A DNA stretch of 64,000 bases from Sphingomonadaceae bacterium (GTDB lineage: Bacteria > Pseudomonadota > Alphaproteobacteria > Sphingomonadales > Sphingomonadaceae), in contig JAFAZF010000063.1 of NCBI GenBank assembly GCA_019239915.1, positions 1 through 64,000 on the forward strand, written 5' to 3'. Each line of letters opens with the position of its first letter. Within the stretch, counting starts at the first letter, position 1. The translations under genes were made by a program, and so were the position numbers. Of the stretch, positions 26,124 through 34,941 are shown piece after piece. Under the pieces are notes generated by a model. It saw only the letters and a list, made by a program, of their open reading frames with translations, did no database searches and was not told the origin of the DNA.

Positions 26124-27074
26124 GTGCAAATCTTTTCCGAGCAGGATGATTGCCCGCATCGGCCCGATGACGATCCACTGTGGCAGGAGAGCAGCCTCTA
26201 TTGCTGGCATGATCGCAAGGCCGGCCTAGGCGGCTTCTGGCGACTGGGGCAGGAGCCGGTCGTGGGCGCGGTCAATTCCTGCTTCGGTGTCTTTACCGAC
26301 GAAGGGCTGCGCTTCCGCTCGAACGTGACTGGGGTCGCGCTCGATCCCGCCGACCGCGGCGAGCGTCACATGGGCTGGGGCCCGCATCTGCGCGTTGAAT
26401 TCGACGGCCACGCGGACATCACCGCCGATTTCCCCGACTGCGAGGCCAAGCTGCGCTTCGACGATTTCCACCCGCGCTTCGACTATCATGCCATCGCGAT
26501 GCCGGCCGGGCAGCAGCTTGGCGGCGCCGCCCACCATTTCGAGGTGTCCGGCCGGATGACCGGGCGCGTGCGCATTGGGGACTGCGAGATCGAGATCGAC
26601 GCACTCGGCTATCGTGATCGCTCGTGGGCGCATCGGGATTGGACGCGCATCCGCGGCACGCGCTGGTGGCCGTGCGTGTTCGGCCCGGACCTGACGACGC
26701 ACGTCATCCACCTCGCCGATCCGACCCTCGGGCGCATCTTCAAGGTCGGTTATGTCTGGCGAGACGGCAAGACGACGGCGATCGTCGACAGCGACGTGAT
26801 CGTCGGGCTCGAGTCCGATGCGCTCACCCCGCGCTACGGCGAAGGCGTACTCCATCTTGAAACGGGCGAGGAGCTCCGCCTTCGCTGCGACCGCACCGAT
26901 GGCATCGTCATGCACGTCCGTGGCTACAGCGCCGTGGAAACGATCGGCACCGCCTATCTCGACGGTCGCGAAGGCTTTTCGAACCTTGAGGTCTGCACCA
27001 ACGCGACGGGCGGCAGCGCCCCGCCGGGGCTGGCGGTCGGCTCGAACAACGTCGAGGGGTTCTCCCACCGCTGA
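26124..27074 (+). CDS. Lipocalin/CrtC-like protein of unknown function (DUF7064/7065-type)
   Basis: 316 aa, no signal peptide. The sequence is beta-rich, with regular alternation of aromatic and acidic residues. It shows HMGWGPHLRVEFDGHAD, the pattern GYRDRSWAHRDW near residue 160-170, and TRWWPCVFGPD. The RD-x-SW-x-x-RDW pattern matches proteins I recall as DUF7064/7065 or AttH/CrtC-like, often found in sphingomonad and mycobacterial catabolic clusters. Such folds bind or isomerise hydrophobic ring compounds, but no reaction is established. Divergent from the kinase, convergent with the hydrolase pseudogene across 177 bp without a gene. The GTG codon before it is out of use; ATG or GTG at the 5' end is uncertain by a few codons. 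Confidence 0.6.
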   Translation: MQIFSEQDDCPHRPDDDPLWQESSLYCWHDRKAGLGGFWRLGQEPVVGAVNSCFGVFTDEGLRFRSNVTGVALDPADRGERHMGWGPHLRVEFDGHADITADFPDCEAKLRFDDFHPRFDYHAIAMPAGQQLGGAAHHFEVSGRMTGRVRIGDCEIEIDALGYRDRSWAHRDWTRIRGTRWWPCVFGPDLTTHVIHLADPTLGRIFKVGYVWRDGKTTAIVDSDVIVGLESDALTPRYGEGVLHLETGEELRLRCDRTDGIVMHVRGYSAVETIGTAYLDGREGFSNLEVCTNATGGSAPPGLAVGSNNVEGFSHR

Positions 27075-27251
27075 CCGGGATTTGACGAACGAGATGAGCT
27101 GAACTGCACGTTCGATGAGCTGCACGATCGCGTCATAGCCATGGCCGGCCCGAACGGCTTGGCGACATGGGTTACCGCGAAGCCTATCGCGGCCTGCCTC
27201 GAAGCGCTGGCGACGTGCGGAATGCCGGGATCGAGCGCAACAACGTCCAGG

Positions 27252-28117
27252 TCAGGCCAGCGCGCGGCATTCCTCGAAGAAGGCGAGCGCGCGCAGATGA
27301 TAGGCCCTGGCAACATGGTGCAGGCTGATATTGTGGCCGCTTCCGGCCTGGATCGCGGTACGGACGTGCCTCGACGTGGGAAGCAGCGACCGGATCTCGT
27401 CGAGCATGGGCTGTCCGCCGATCGACGAGCGTTCCTGATCCGCGATCGTCCACTGCACGGGCGCCGCGATACGCGCCATGATCGGCGGCAGCGCGGTCGG
27501 CGCGTCGAACGCGTCCTGAAGCTCCTCGGCCGGCGTCGGATGGTCGCCCGTGCCACGCACGAGATCGGGATCGAAACTGCCGTCGGCACCATAGAAGAGC
27601 GCGCGGCGACCGGCTTCGCGCTGCTCCAGCGGAGGTGGCGCGGGCGGCGCGGGCGCATGCAGCCGCTCGATCGTCGCGGCGACCCCGGCCTGCACCTCGG
27701 GCACGAAGCGCAGCGGCACACCCGAGACGTCGACGCCAGCCAGCCGCCGGCGCGATCGTCGCCGGCCATGACGAGGCTGAGGATGCCGCCCATGGAGTGG
27801 CCGATCAGGAAAATGCCCCTGCCGTCCGCGATCCGATCGATCAGCGCGAAGACGAGATCCGCCTGCTCCGCGAGCGACAGTCCGGCGGCACTCTCCGTCG
27901 CCGAACCGCGATAACCGGGACGGTCGATCGCGACGGTGTCGAAGCCGAGCGCGGTGCCGAGCGACAGCAGCGAACCGGTATGCGCGTCCGACGCATGCCA
28001 GTAGTTCGCATCATAGCCGCCGCCATGCAGCGCGACGATCAGGCCCCGCGCGCCGCCCTCGCCCGAACGGAGGCCGCGCAGCGCCTGACCGCCGATCTCG
28101 CATGCGAAAGGAGACAT
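27252..28117 (-). pseudogene. Alpha/beta hydrolase, interrupted by a frameshift near 27740-27748
   Basis: Two abutting minus-strand frames together make a full-length hydrolase of about 288 aa. The N-terminal part (from ATG 28117) has ALHGGGYDANYW (oxyanion loop) and LIGHSMGGILSLVMAGDD with the nucleophile Ser. After GGCGGCTGGCTGG (27736-27748) the frame changes. The continuation DVSGVPLRFVPEVQAG runs in another frame to the stop at 27252, including SGHNISLHHVARAYHLRAL with the catalytic His. One missing base, probably a C, would restore the frame. Both halves look intact, so this is a recent mutation or a sequencing error. Last gene of a leftward group with P450 and SDR. If repaired, it could hydrolyse a CoA or oxygen ester. 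Confidence 0.75.
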
Positions 28118-28140
28118 GCCGCTCCCGGGACGACGACGGC

Positions 28141-28947
28141 TCAGCCCTTGGTATAGCCGGCGTCGACCAGCAGCTCGACGCCGGTGATATAGCTCGCCGC
28201 GTCGCTCGCCAGGAACAGCACGGCACGGGCCATCTCGATCGGCTCCGCGACCCGCCCCATCAGGTTGCGCCCAGGGAGCATCGCCGGGCCGGCGATCACG
28301 GGGCCGCCCGCGTTCTCGGCGGCCTTCATCGTTTTGGGGCCGGGCGTGTTCATCCCGCCGGGCAGCACCGAGTTGACGCGGATCTTGTCCGGCGCGAACT
28401 CCACGCAGGCAAGGCGGGTAATGGCGTCGACGCCGGCCTTGGCTGAGTCATAGTGCATGTTCGGGAAGATCATCGGATGGTGCGAGCAGGCCGACGAGAT
28501 GTTGACGATCGAGCCGCCGCCGCGCCCGCGCATCTGCTTCACCGCCTCGCGCAGACAGAGAAAGGTACCACGGCCGATCACCGCATGCATGATGTCCCAC
28601 TCGGACACGGGCATGTCCATGGTGTTGGCCTTCTTGCGGTAGGCGGCGTTGTTGACGAGCACGTCCACACCGCCGAACTTCTCCGCGGCAGCGGCGAAAC
28701 CGACCTGCACCGCCTTCTCGTCGGCCACGTCCATCGCGACGCCGAGCGTCGGTCCTTTCGCCGAAAGCTCCTGCGCGGTGGCCTTGGCCGCCTCGCCATC
28801 GAGATCCGCGATCACGACCGACGCGCCGACTTCGAGGAACAGCTCCGCCGTGGTCCGGCCCAGACCCTGCGCGGCCCCGGTGATCAGCGCGACCTTGCCC
28901 GGCAGCGTGAAGGGCGCGAGCGCATTCGTGTAGTCAGCCATGTCCAT
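28141..28947 (-). CDS. SDR family oxidoreductase
   Basis: 268 aa classical SDR. The cofactor motif TGAAQGLG is near residue 24, the usual NNAG reads NNAAYRKK, SSACSHHPMIFPNMHYDSAKAG provides Ser and YxxxK, and the C-terminal ASYITGVELLVDAGYTKG is typical of the family. Lies between the P450 (85 bp upstream) and the interrupted hydrolase (23 bp downstream), in the same direction, so it may oxidise the alcohol made by the P450. Substrate unknown. Confidence 0.85.
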   Translation of the reverse strand: MDMADYTNALAPFTLPGKVALITGAAQGLGRTTAELFLEVGASVVIADLDGEAAKATAQELSAKGPTLGVAMDVADEKAVQVGFAAAAEKFGGVDVLVNNAAYRKKANTMDMPVSEWDIMHAVIGRGTFLCLREAVKQMRGRGGGSIVNISSACSHHPMIFPNMHYDSAKAGVDAITRLACVEFAPDKIRVNSVLPGGMNTPGPKTMKAAENAGGPVIAGPAMLPGRNLMGRVAEPIEMARAVLFLASDAASYITGVELLVDAGYTKG

Positions 28948-29032
28948 TCCTCTCCCTCACCGATCGCATCGGCGACTCAGCGTTGAAATCGAGCGCGCTA
29001 TAGCTCCGCGCGGCAGCGTAACCGGCAGAGCC

Positions 29033-30241
29033 TCAGTCCCAGCGCAGATAGAGCGTGTCGTAGCCGGGCACCGAGCCGCAATGCTCCGTCGACTTGCGGT
29101 CGCGATCGACGCGGAATTCCGGCATCCGCGTCACGAATTCCTCGAGGAACACCTGCACCTCGACCCGCGCGAGCGGCGCGCCGACGCACTTGTGCGGACC
29201 GTTGCCGAAGGTGTTGTAGTGAGGCGCATTCCGGTCGAAGTCGACGGCCATGGGATCGTCGTAAAGGCGATCGTCGACTCCCGACAGATTGTTCGGGACC
29301 ATGATCATCTCGTCCTTCTTGAACTGGACGCCCTTATATTCAAAGTCCTGCGTGATGATCCGGCCGGTATTCGAAAGGCCGAAGCGGCGGATGAATTCCT
29401 CGCTCGCTTTCTGGGCGATACCCGGATCCTCGCGCAAGCGACGCTGCAGCTCGGGATGTTCGGCGAGATGATGCACCGTGTAGGAGAGCAGCGACGCCAC
29501 CGTGTCGAGGCCGCCGACGAACAGCAGGCTCGCCATCGACATGGTCTCGCCGTCGTTCTGAAAGCGCGCATTGCTGCGCCAGCCGGCAACGCGGGTGAGC
29601 AGATCCTCGCCCGGCCCGCCCTCGCGCTCGTCGAGCACCTGCTTGAGGTAGGCATGGACGCGATTCATGGCCTCGGTCCGGCCACTGACGTCGTAGGAGC
29701 CCATGATCGCGAGACCCCACTCGACGAACTCCTCGCGCCGGTCGAGCGGCAGGTCGACGATCTTGAGGAACATCGTGACGGGCATGATGCGCGCGAACTC
29801 GGAGAGGAACTCGCACCGGCCGTTCGGCCGCATCTTCTCGGTCAGCTCGATCGTCAGCTCGCGCGCCTTTTCACGCATCGCCTCGACCCGCTTCGGCGTG
29901 AAGCCGGGATTGATCACAGCACGATACTTGGTGTGGTTGGGCGGATCGACTGCGAGCGGCACCGGCTTGTAGACCTGCAGTTCGCGCGGGATCATGAAGA
30001 TCTCGTGGCTGAAGATCTGGTAGTTCTCCTGGACGAAGCGGATGTCGTCGCCGCGGGTCACCAGCCAATGCCCGCCATAGCGCGGCGTCCAGATGATGTC
30101 GGGACCATCGTGCAGGCGCTTCATCGCGCGATAGACGCCGACCTCCTCCAAGCCGTCCGGATGCACATAATCGAAATCGACGACGAGCTCGTCGGGCACA
30201 TGGGCCGGCTTCGCCGCCAGACCGGTCGCGGTTGCGTTCAC
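29033..30241 (-). CDS. Cytochrome P450, CYP101-like (second copy)
   Basis: 402 aa when started at GTG 30241, which has AGGAGAGG 7 nt upstream. This makes it the same length as the P450 at 17457; the region further upstream is opposite the LysR gene and not P450-like. I-helix FVGGLDTVASLLSYT, K-helix SEEFIRRFG (ExxR), DFEYKGVQFKKDE, and haem loop FGNGPHKCVGAPLARVE are all intact. The second P450cam-type enzyme of the cluster. Divergent from the LysR regulator with an LTTR-type dyad in between, so probably controlled by it. No ferredoxin partner is seen nearby. Confidence 0.87.
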   Translation of the reverse strand: MNATATGLAAKPAHVPDELVVDFDYVHPDGLEEVGVYRAMKRLHDGPDIIWTPRYGGHWLVTRGDDIRFVQENYQIFSHEIFMIPRELQVYKPVPLAVDPPNHTKYRAVINPGFTPKRVEAMREKARELTIELTEKMRPNGRCEFLSEFARIMPVTMFLKIVDLPLDRREEFVEWGLAIMGSYDVSGRTEAMNRVHAYLKQVLDEREGGPGEDLLTRVAGWRSNARFQNDGETMSMASLLFVGGLDTVASLLSYTVHHLAEHPELQRRLREDPGIAQKASEEFIRRFGLSNTGRIITQDFEYKGVQFKKDEMIMVPNNLSGVDDRLYDDPMAVDFDRNAPHYNTFGNGPHKCVGAPLARVEVQVFLEEFVTRMPEFRVDRDRKSTEHCGSVPGYDTLYLRWD

Positions 30242-30308
30242 GTCTGCCTCTCCTGGCGCGACTTTGCGGCGCCGGGCGCCAATGTCGCGCAGCCCATCCA
30301 TCATGTCC

Positions 30309-30328
30309 AATGCATAAAAAACCGCATT
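30309..30328. promoter_or_regulatory. LysR-type operator candidate (AATGC-N10-GCATT)
   Basis: The dyad AATGC (30309-30313), ten bases, GCATT (30324-30328) fits the T-N11-A core of LysR-regulator boxes. It lies in the 103-bp spacer between the P450 (start 30241) and the divergent LysR gene (start 30345), the standard place for an LTTR binding site. The AT-rich centre differs from the GC-rich surroundings. Confidence 0.55.
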
Positions 30329-30344
30329 TTGATAAGCAGCGTGC

Positions 30345-31244
30345 ATGATTCTCAATTTCAAGCGGCTGCAGCATCTCGTCGCCATCGCCGAGGAAGCCAA
30401 TTTCTCACGCGCCGCCGAGAAGCTCGGCATCACGCAACCCGCCCTCAGTCGCAGCATTGCGCAGATGGAGGAAGCCTGCGGACTGCGGCTGTTCGACCGC
30501 AGCCGTTCCGGCGTCGCGTTGACATCGGCGGGCACGGACCTCCTCGGCGATGCGCGTCAATTGCTCGGCCAAGTCGGCGCGATCGAGCAGAACCTCTTGC
30601 TGCAGAGTCGGGGCGAGGCCGGCCGGATCGATTTCGGCATCGGCCCGCTCGCCGCGAACTACCTCATGACCGATCTGCTCGCCGAAAGCCTGGCGGAGCA
30701 TCCCTCCCTGCTGATCAACGCAACCGTGGGGTCGACCGGCGATCTTATCGCGGGCGTACTCGACGGAGGCTTCGATTTCGTGATCGTGTCTGCGAGCACG
30801 ATCAGCCCGCACGCATCGCTTGCCGTCCGCCCGCTCGGCCAGTTTCGCACCGGCTATTTCGTGCGGAGCGAACACCCGCTGGCGAGACGCGAACAGCCCA
30901 TCCGGTTAGCCGATCTCGCGTCGTATCCACGCGCCACCGGAAAAGCGCCGCCGCCCAATCCGAGTTCGCGCGAACAGTCGCTGTTCCGCCCGCTCGGCGC
31001 GACGGTGGCGTGTGACGACTTCGAGGTGCTGCGTCGTCTCACGCTGCGCTCGGACACCATCTGGCTCACCAGCGATCGGCTGCTGGCGCGCGAACTCGCG
31101 AGCGGCACGATGTGCGAGATCCATCCCGAAGATGCCGCGCCGATGCCTACGGCCGACATCGTGATGGTGACGGTGCCTGGCCGCACGCAGAGTCCCGCGG
31201 TACGGCACGTCGTAGAGACCGCGATCCGTCTCATGCGCGCCTAG
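30345..31244 (+). CDS. LysR-family transcriptional regulator
   Basis: 299 aa. The N-terminal winged helix is clear: FKRLQHLVAIAEEANFSRAAEKLGITQPALSRSIAQMEEACGLRLF with the helix-turn-helix at residues about 18-40. The C-terminal part (about residues 90-299) is a periplasmic-binding-like effector domain. Divergent from the P450 at 30241 with an LTTR dyad between them, and convergent with the GMC oxidoreductase. Likely activates the P450-SDR-hydrolase group in response to a pathway compound; a wider regulon is possible. Confidence 0.9.
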   Translation: MILNFKRLQHLVAIAEEANFSRAAEKLGITQPALSRSIAQMEEACGLRLFDRSRSGVALTSAGTDLLGDARQLLGQVGAIEQNLLLQSRGEAGRIDFGIGPLAANYLMTDLLAESLAEHPSLLINATVGSTGDLIAGVLDGGFDFVIVSASTISPHASLAVRPLGQFRTGYFVRSEHPLARREQPIRLADLASYPRATGKAPPPNPSSREQSLFRPLGATVACDDFEVLRRLTLRSDTIWLTSDRLLARELASGTMCEIHPEDAAPMPTADIVMVTVPGRTQSPAVRHVVETAIRLMRA

Positions 31245-31258
31245 CGCGACGGGTCGAC

Positions 31259-32893
31259 CTATGCCGCAAGGCGTTGCCGCAGCGCCTCCTGCACGAATTC
31301 GGCGGCGCGCTCTCCGATCATGATCGTCGGCGCGTTGGTGTTGCCCGAGATGATATTCGGCATCACGGACGCGTCGGCGATCCGCAAACCGTCGATCCCG
31401 CGTACCGCGAGCGTCGCGTCGACGACGCTGTTCGGCCCCTCACCCATTCGACACGAGCTGGTCGGATGGTAGCCGATGCCCGCGGTCGCGCGAACATGCG
31501 CTTCCCATTCCTCTTGCGTGGCGGGTATCGGCGACGGCATGTTCTCCCCGACGACGTGCGCCTTCATCGCGGGCGCCTCGAAGATCCGCGCCGCCAGCTT
31601 GCCGAGTTCGACCAGCCGCCGCAGATCGTCGGGATCGCCGAACAGGCGATGGTCGATCACCGGCTTGTCGAGCGCGCTCGCAGTCCGCAGCAGGATGCGG
31701 CCGCGGCTGCGCGGACGCGCCAGGTTGCCGGCGATGTTGATCCCGGGCTGCGGATGCATACCAGGCTTGCCGCCGGCGAAGCTGATCGCCAACGGCATCA
31801 GGCTGATCACCAGATCGGCTTCGGCAAGATCGGGGCTGGAGCGGGCATAGGCCATCGCCTGGACGGCCGCAGAGGTCATCGGCCCTTTGCGGAACAGCAG
31901 ATAGTTCAACAGGTTGCGCGCGACGACGAGCGGCCCGAACGGACTATTGTAGGTCGGCATGTCGACGAGCTTGCTGACGGACGTCGAGCAATGCTCCTGA
32001 AGGTTGCGGCCGACTGCATCGAGCGCGTGCACCATCGCGACGCCGTGCGGACGGATGGCGTCCTCGGGACCGATGCCGGAACGCATCAGGATGGCGGGCG
32101 AACCGATCGTACCGGCGCTCACCACCACCTGCGCGGCGGCGCGATAGTCGCGCGTTTCGCCGCCGCGGATCACGCGCACGCCGACGGCGCGGCGGTTCTC
32201 GACGAGCACCTTGTCGACCGTGCAATCGGTCAGCACCGTCAGATTGGGTCGGCTGCGCGCCGGCTCCAGAAACGCCTTGGCCACGCTCGATCGCTGGCCG
32301 CGGCCGGTCGTGCTGTAGACCGCGAAGGCGCCGTCGGGCGTGCCGTTGCAATAATCCGCGTTGGGCGGCAGGCCGACCTCGCCACATGCTTCGAGGAACA
32401 CGTCGACGATCGGATGCCGCGTGCGGCCGGGCGAGACGGAGAGCTGACCGAACCGTCCGTGCGACTGTGACGGCTCGCCCTCGAATCGCTCGGACTTCAG
32501 GAAGTAGGGCAGCACCTCGTCGAACGACCAGCCGCGCGCACCCGCCGCCACCCACTGGTCATAATCGCCCCGCTGCCCGCGGATGTAGACCATCCCGTTT
32601 ATCGCGCTCGACCCGCCGAGCATACGTCCGCCGGACCATTGCAGCGTGCGGTCGCCGATGGTCGGATCGGGCTCGGTCCGGTAGGACCAGTCCGATTTGG
32701 GGTCGCCCATCAGCCTGAACGTACCGGCGGGCATGGTGACGAGGAAGCCGCCCCCCTTCGATCCTGCCTCGATCAGCAGCACCTTGAGCGACGGGTCCTC
32801 GGAGAGGCGTGCCGCCAGCACGCAACCGGCGCTGCCCGCGCCGACGATGATCACGTCGGCATCGAAGCCGGAGGGGTGCGACGCCGTGCTCAT
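31259..32893 (-). CDS. GMC family oxidoreductase (choline dehydrogenase-like)
   Basis: 544 aa FAD enzyme. N-terminal VIIVGAGSAGCVLAARLSED with Glu in LIEAGSKG binds FAD. SGGRMLGGSSAINGMVYIRG is the GMC signature 1 region and SAGTIGSPAILMRSGIG is signature 2. Near the C-terminus, GIGYHPTSSCRMG carries the active-site His, and ISGNTNAPTIMIGE the second active-site residue (Asn). Oxidises a primary or secondary alcohol. The start codon overlaps the stop of the upstream flavoprotein (ATGA, 32890-32893), and both follow the MFS transporter in the same direction. Confidence 0.88.
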   Translation of the reverse strand: MSTASHPSGFDADVIIVGAGSAGCVLAARLSEDPSLKVLLIEAGSKGGGFLVTMPAGTFRLMGDPKSDWSYRTEPDPTIGDRTLQWSGGRMLGGSSAINGMVYIRGQRGDYDQWVAAGARGWSFDEVLPYFLKSERFEGEPSQSHGRFGQLSVSPGRTRHPIVDVFLEACGEVGLPPNADYCNGTPDGAFAVYSTTGRGQRSSVAKAFLEPARSRPNLTVLTDCTVDKVLVENRRAVGVRVIRGGETRDYRAAAQVVVSAGTIGSPAILMRSGIGPEDAIRPHGVAMVHALDAVGRNLQEHCSTSVSKLVDMPTYNSPFGPLVVARNLLNYLLFRKGPMTSAAVQAMAYARSSPDLAEADLVISLMPLAISFAGGKPGMHPQPGINIAGNLARPRSRGRILLRTASALDKPVIDHRLFGDPDDLRRLVELGKLAARIFEAPAMKAHVVGENMPSPIPATQEEWEAHVRATAGIGYHPTSSCRMGEGPNSVVDATLAVRGIDGLRIADASVMPNIISGNTNAPTIMIGERAAEFVQEALRQRLAA

Positions 32894-34836
32894 GCGATCG
32901 CCCGCGCGATGCCGTGCCCTTCCCAGATGGCGTGGAGCAGGCTGCGCGGCTGGCGGGCATCGCCGACGAGATTGATGTTGGCCACCTTGTCCTTCAGCTC
33001 CTCGTAAAGCTCGCGAAGCGGCTGGTTCGGCGTGATCAGCACAACGGTGTCCGCCGGAATCGCAGTGAGCTGCTGCTGAGCGCCGAGATGCGGACGGATG
33101 AGCACCTGATCCTTCTTGACCTCGACCAGATGGTGGCGCGCCTTCACGTCGAACTCGCCGAGCTGGAGGAAGCGCTCATAGGCCGGCCAATGGCGCTCGC
33201 TCTTCTCCGCCAGAGCCGTGGCCGGCGTGACGTAGGTGACCTTCACCCCCTTGGTGAGCAGCTCTTCCATCACTGCCAGGCCTTCATAGTCACCCACGGT
33301 GTCGAGCACGACGGCGGTCTTCCCCCATTTGCGCGGCTCCATCATCACGTCGATCGACGAGACGACGTGCGGCTGCTCGACGCCGTTCACCTGCTGGGTG
33401 GGGTAGGTATATTGCTGCCCATCCATCCGCGGCATCGATCCGGTGGCGATGATGACGTGGTCGGCACCCTCCGCCTCGATATCGGCGGCGTCGACATAGG
33501 TGTTGAGCCGGACCTCGACGCCGAGGCGGTAGATCTCCTGCTCCAGCCAGACGACGATGTCGCCGATATTTGCGCTCTGCGGCGCGCGGCGCGCGACGTT
33601 GATCATCCCGCCCAGCGCCGGGCTCGCCTCGCACAGCACGACCTTGTGCCCCTTGTTCGCCGCCGTGCGCGCGGCCTCCATGCCGGCCGGCCCGCCGCCG
33701 ACGACCAGAACTTTCTTGGGCGCCGTCGTCTTGACGATGAAGTCCTCCGACAACCGGTCCTCCGCACCCGCCGCCGGGTTGACCGCGCAGCCGAAGCGGC
33801 CGCCGCGATGCTGCTGGTTGCAGCCGATGCAGGGCCGCACCTCGAGCCCGCGTCCCTCACGGGTCTTGTTGACGAGATCGGGGTCGGCGATGTGCGCGCG
33901 GACCATCGAGACGAGATCCGCTTCGCCGTCGCGGATCAGCTGCTCGGCATCGTCGAGCGTACGGAAGCGGCCGGCGAGCAGCCGCGGGACGTTGGCGACC
34001 GAGGCGATGACGCCGGAGGTCGGCACCTCGTAACCGGTGGGGTTCTGCATCGCGCCCACCATCGTGTCCATCCGGTAATAATCACCACGGGACACGTTGA
34101 CCATGTCGATCAGCCCTTCCTGCTGGACGGAGCGGAGCACTTGCTGGTTTTGCTCGACATCGAGCCCGCCCGGCATATCGCTCGAGGCAAGCCGCATGCT
34201 GATCGCGAGTTCCCCGCCGATCGCCTTGCGCACGCCCCGCAGCACCTCCTTGAGAAAGCGGATGCGGTTCTCGAACGAGCCGCCCCACTGGTCGGTGCGG
34301 TCGTTGAGATAGGGCGAGAGGAACTGCTGCGGCAAATAACCGTGGGCGGCGTGGATCTCGACGCCGTGCAGCCCGCCGTCGCGGGCCCTGATCGCGCACT
34401 GGACATAGGCGTCGATGAGTTCGCGGATCATCTCCTCGGTCATGCGCAGCGGCACGTTGCCCATCATCCCCGGAATGTCCGACACGCCCCAGCTCGGGCC
34501 GCCATCATAGGCATTGTAGAGGTTCCCGCCGTGCCAGAGCTGCGCGAACACCTTCATCGGGTGCGGACGCACCTTCGCCATCAGCCGCTGATAGTCGGCA
34601 ACGACATTGTCGCGGAACAGCCCATATTCGTAGAGCCGGCTTGAGGGATGGACGCTGCACGCGCCGAGAATGGTCAGCCCGCAGCCGCCTTTGGCGCGGG
34701 CGGCATGGTAGGCGATGTAGTCGTCGCCCATGATCTGCTGAAACGCCTCGATGCCGCCGTGCGCGGTCCGCACCACACGGTTCGGCAACTCCACCGGGCC
34801 GACCTGCAGAGGCTCGAAAATCTTCGTCAGCGGCAC
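32890..34836 (-). CDS. 2,4-dienoyl-CoA reductase-like flavoprotein with altered Fe-S motif
   Basis: 648 aa with the FadH/trimethylamine dehydrogenase architecture. It has an FMN TIM barrel (residues about 5-330, with IHAAHGYLPQQFLSP and TDQWGGSFENR), a cluster segment, then a FAD/NAD domain (VLVVGGGPAGMEAARTAANKG, about residue 377). The cluster segment reads CIGCNQQH...GC: Cys336, Cys339, His343, Cys350. The third ligand, Cys in FadH-type enzymes, is His, and the spacing to the last Cys is shorter. Reduces a conjugated or ring C=C bond with NAD(P)H, or acts as a demethylating dehydrogenase. First of an ATGA-coupled pair with the GMC enzyme. Confidence 0.84.
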   Translation of the reverse strand: MPLTKIFEPLQVGPVELPNRVVRTAHGGIEAFQQIMGDDYIAYHAARAKGGCGLTILGACSVHPSSRLYEYGLFRDNVVADYQRLMAKVRPHPMKVFAQLWHGGNLYNAYDGGPSWGVSDIPGMMGNVPLRMTEEMIRELIDAYVQCAIRARDGGLHGVEIHAAHGYLPQQFLSPYLNDRTDQWGGSFENRIRFLKEVLRGVRKAIGGELAISMRLASSDMPGGLDVEQNQQVLRSVQQEGLIDMVNVSRGDYYRMDTMVGAMQNPTGYEVPTSGVIASVANVPRLLAGRFRTLDDAEQLIRDGEADLVSMVRAHIADPDLVNKTREGRGLEVRPCIGCNQQHRGGRFGCAVNPAAGAEDRLSEDFIVKTTAPKKVLVVGGGPAGMEAARTAANKGHKVVLCEASPALGGMINVARRAPQSANIGDIVVWLEQEIYRLGVEVRLNTYVDAADIEAEGADHVIIATGSMPRMDGQQYTYPTQQVNGVEQPHVVSSIDVMMEPRKWGKTAVVLDTVGDYEGLAVMEELLTKGVKVTYVTPATALAEKSERHWPAYERFLQLGEFDVKARHHLVEVKKDQVLIRPHLGAQQQLTAIPADTVVLITPNQPLRELYEELKDKVANINLVGDARQPRSLLHAIWEGHGIARAIA

Positions 34837-34941
34837 CGCATCCTCCCGAGATCAGCATCCTGAATTCAGATTGCGTTTAGCATCAGCCTTGGCGATCTCA
34901 ACGTCTGCATCGCGCGCTGCAACGATCCATACGCTAACCGG

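Noticed and set aside
27720-27770. Programmed ribosomal frameshifting in the hydrolase instead of a mutation
   Set aside because: No slippery heptamer or stimulatory hairpin is visible; GGCGGCTGGCTGG is not a known shift site. A simple base loss is more likely.
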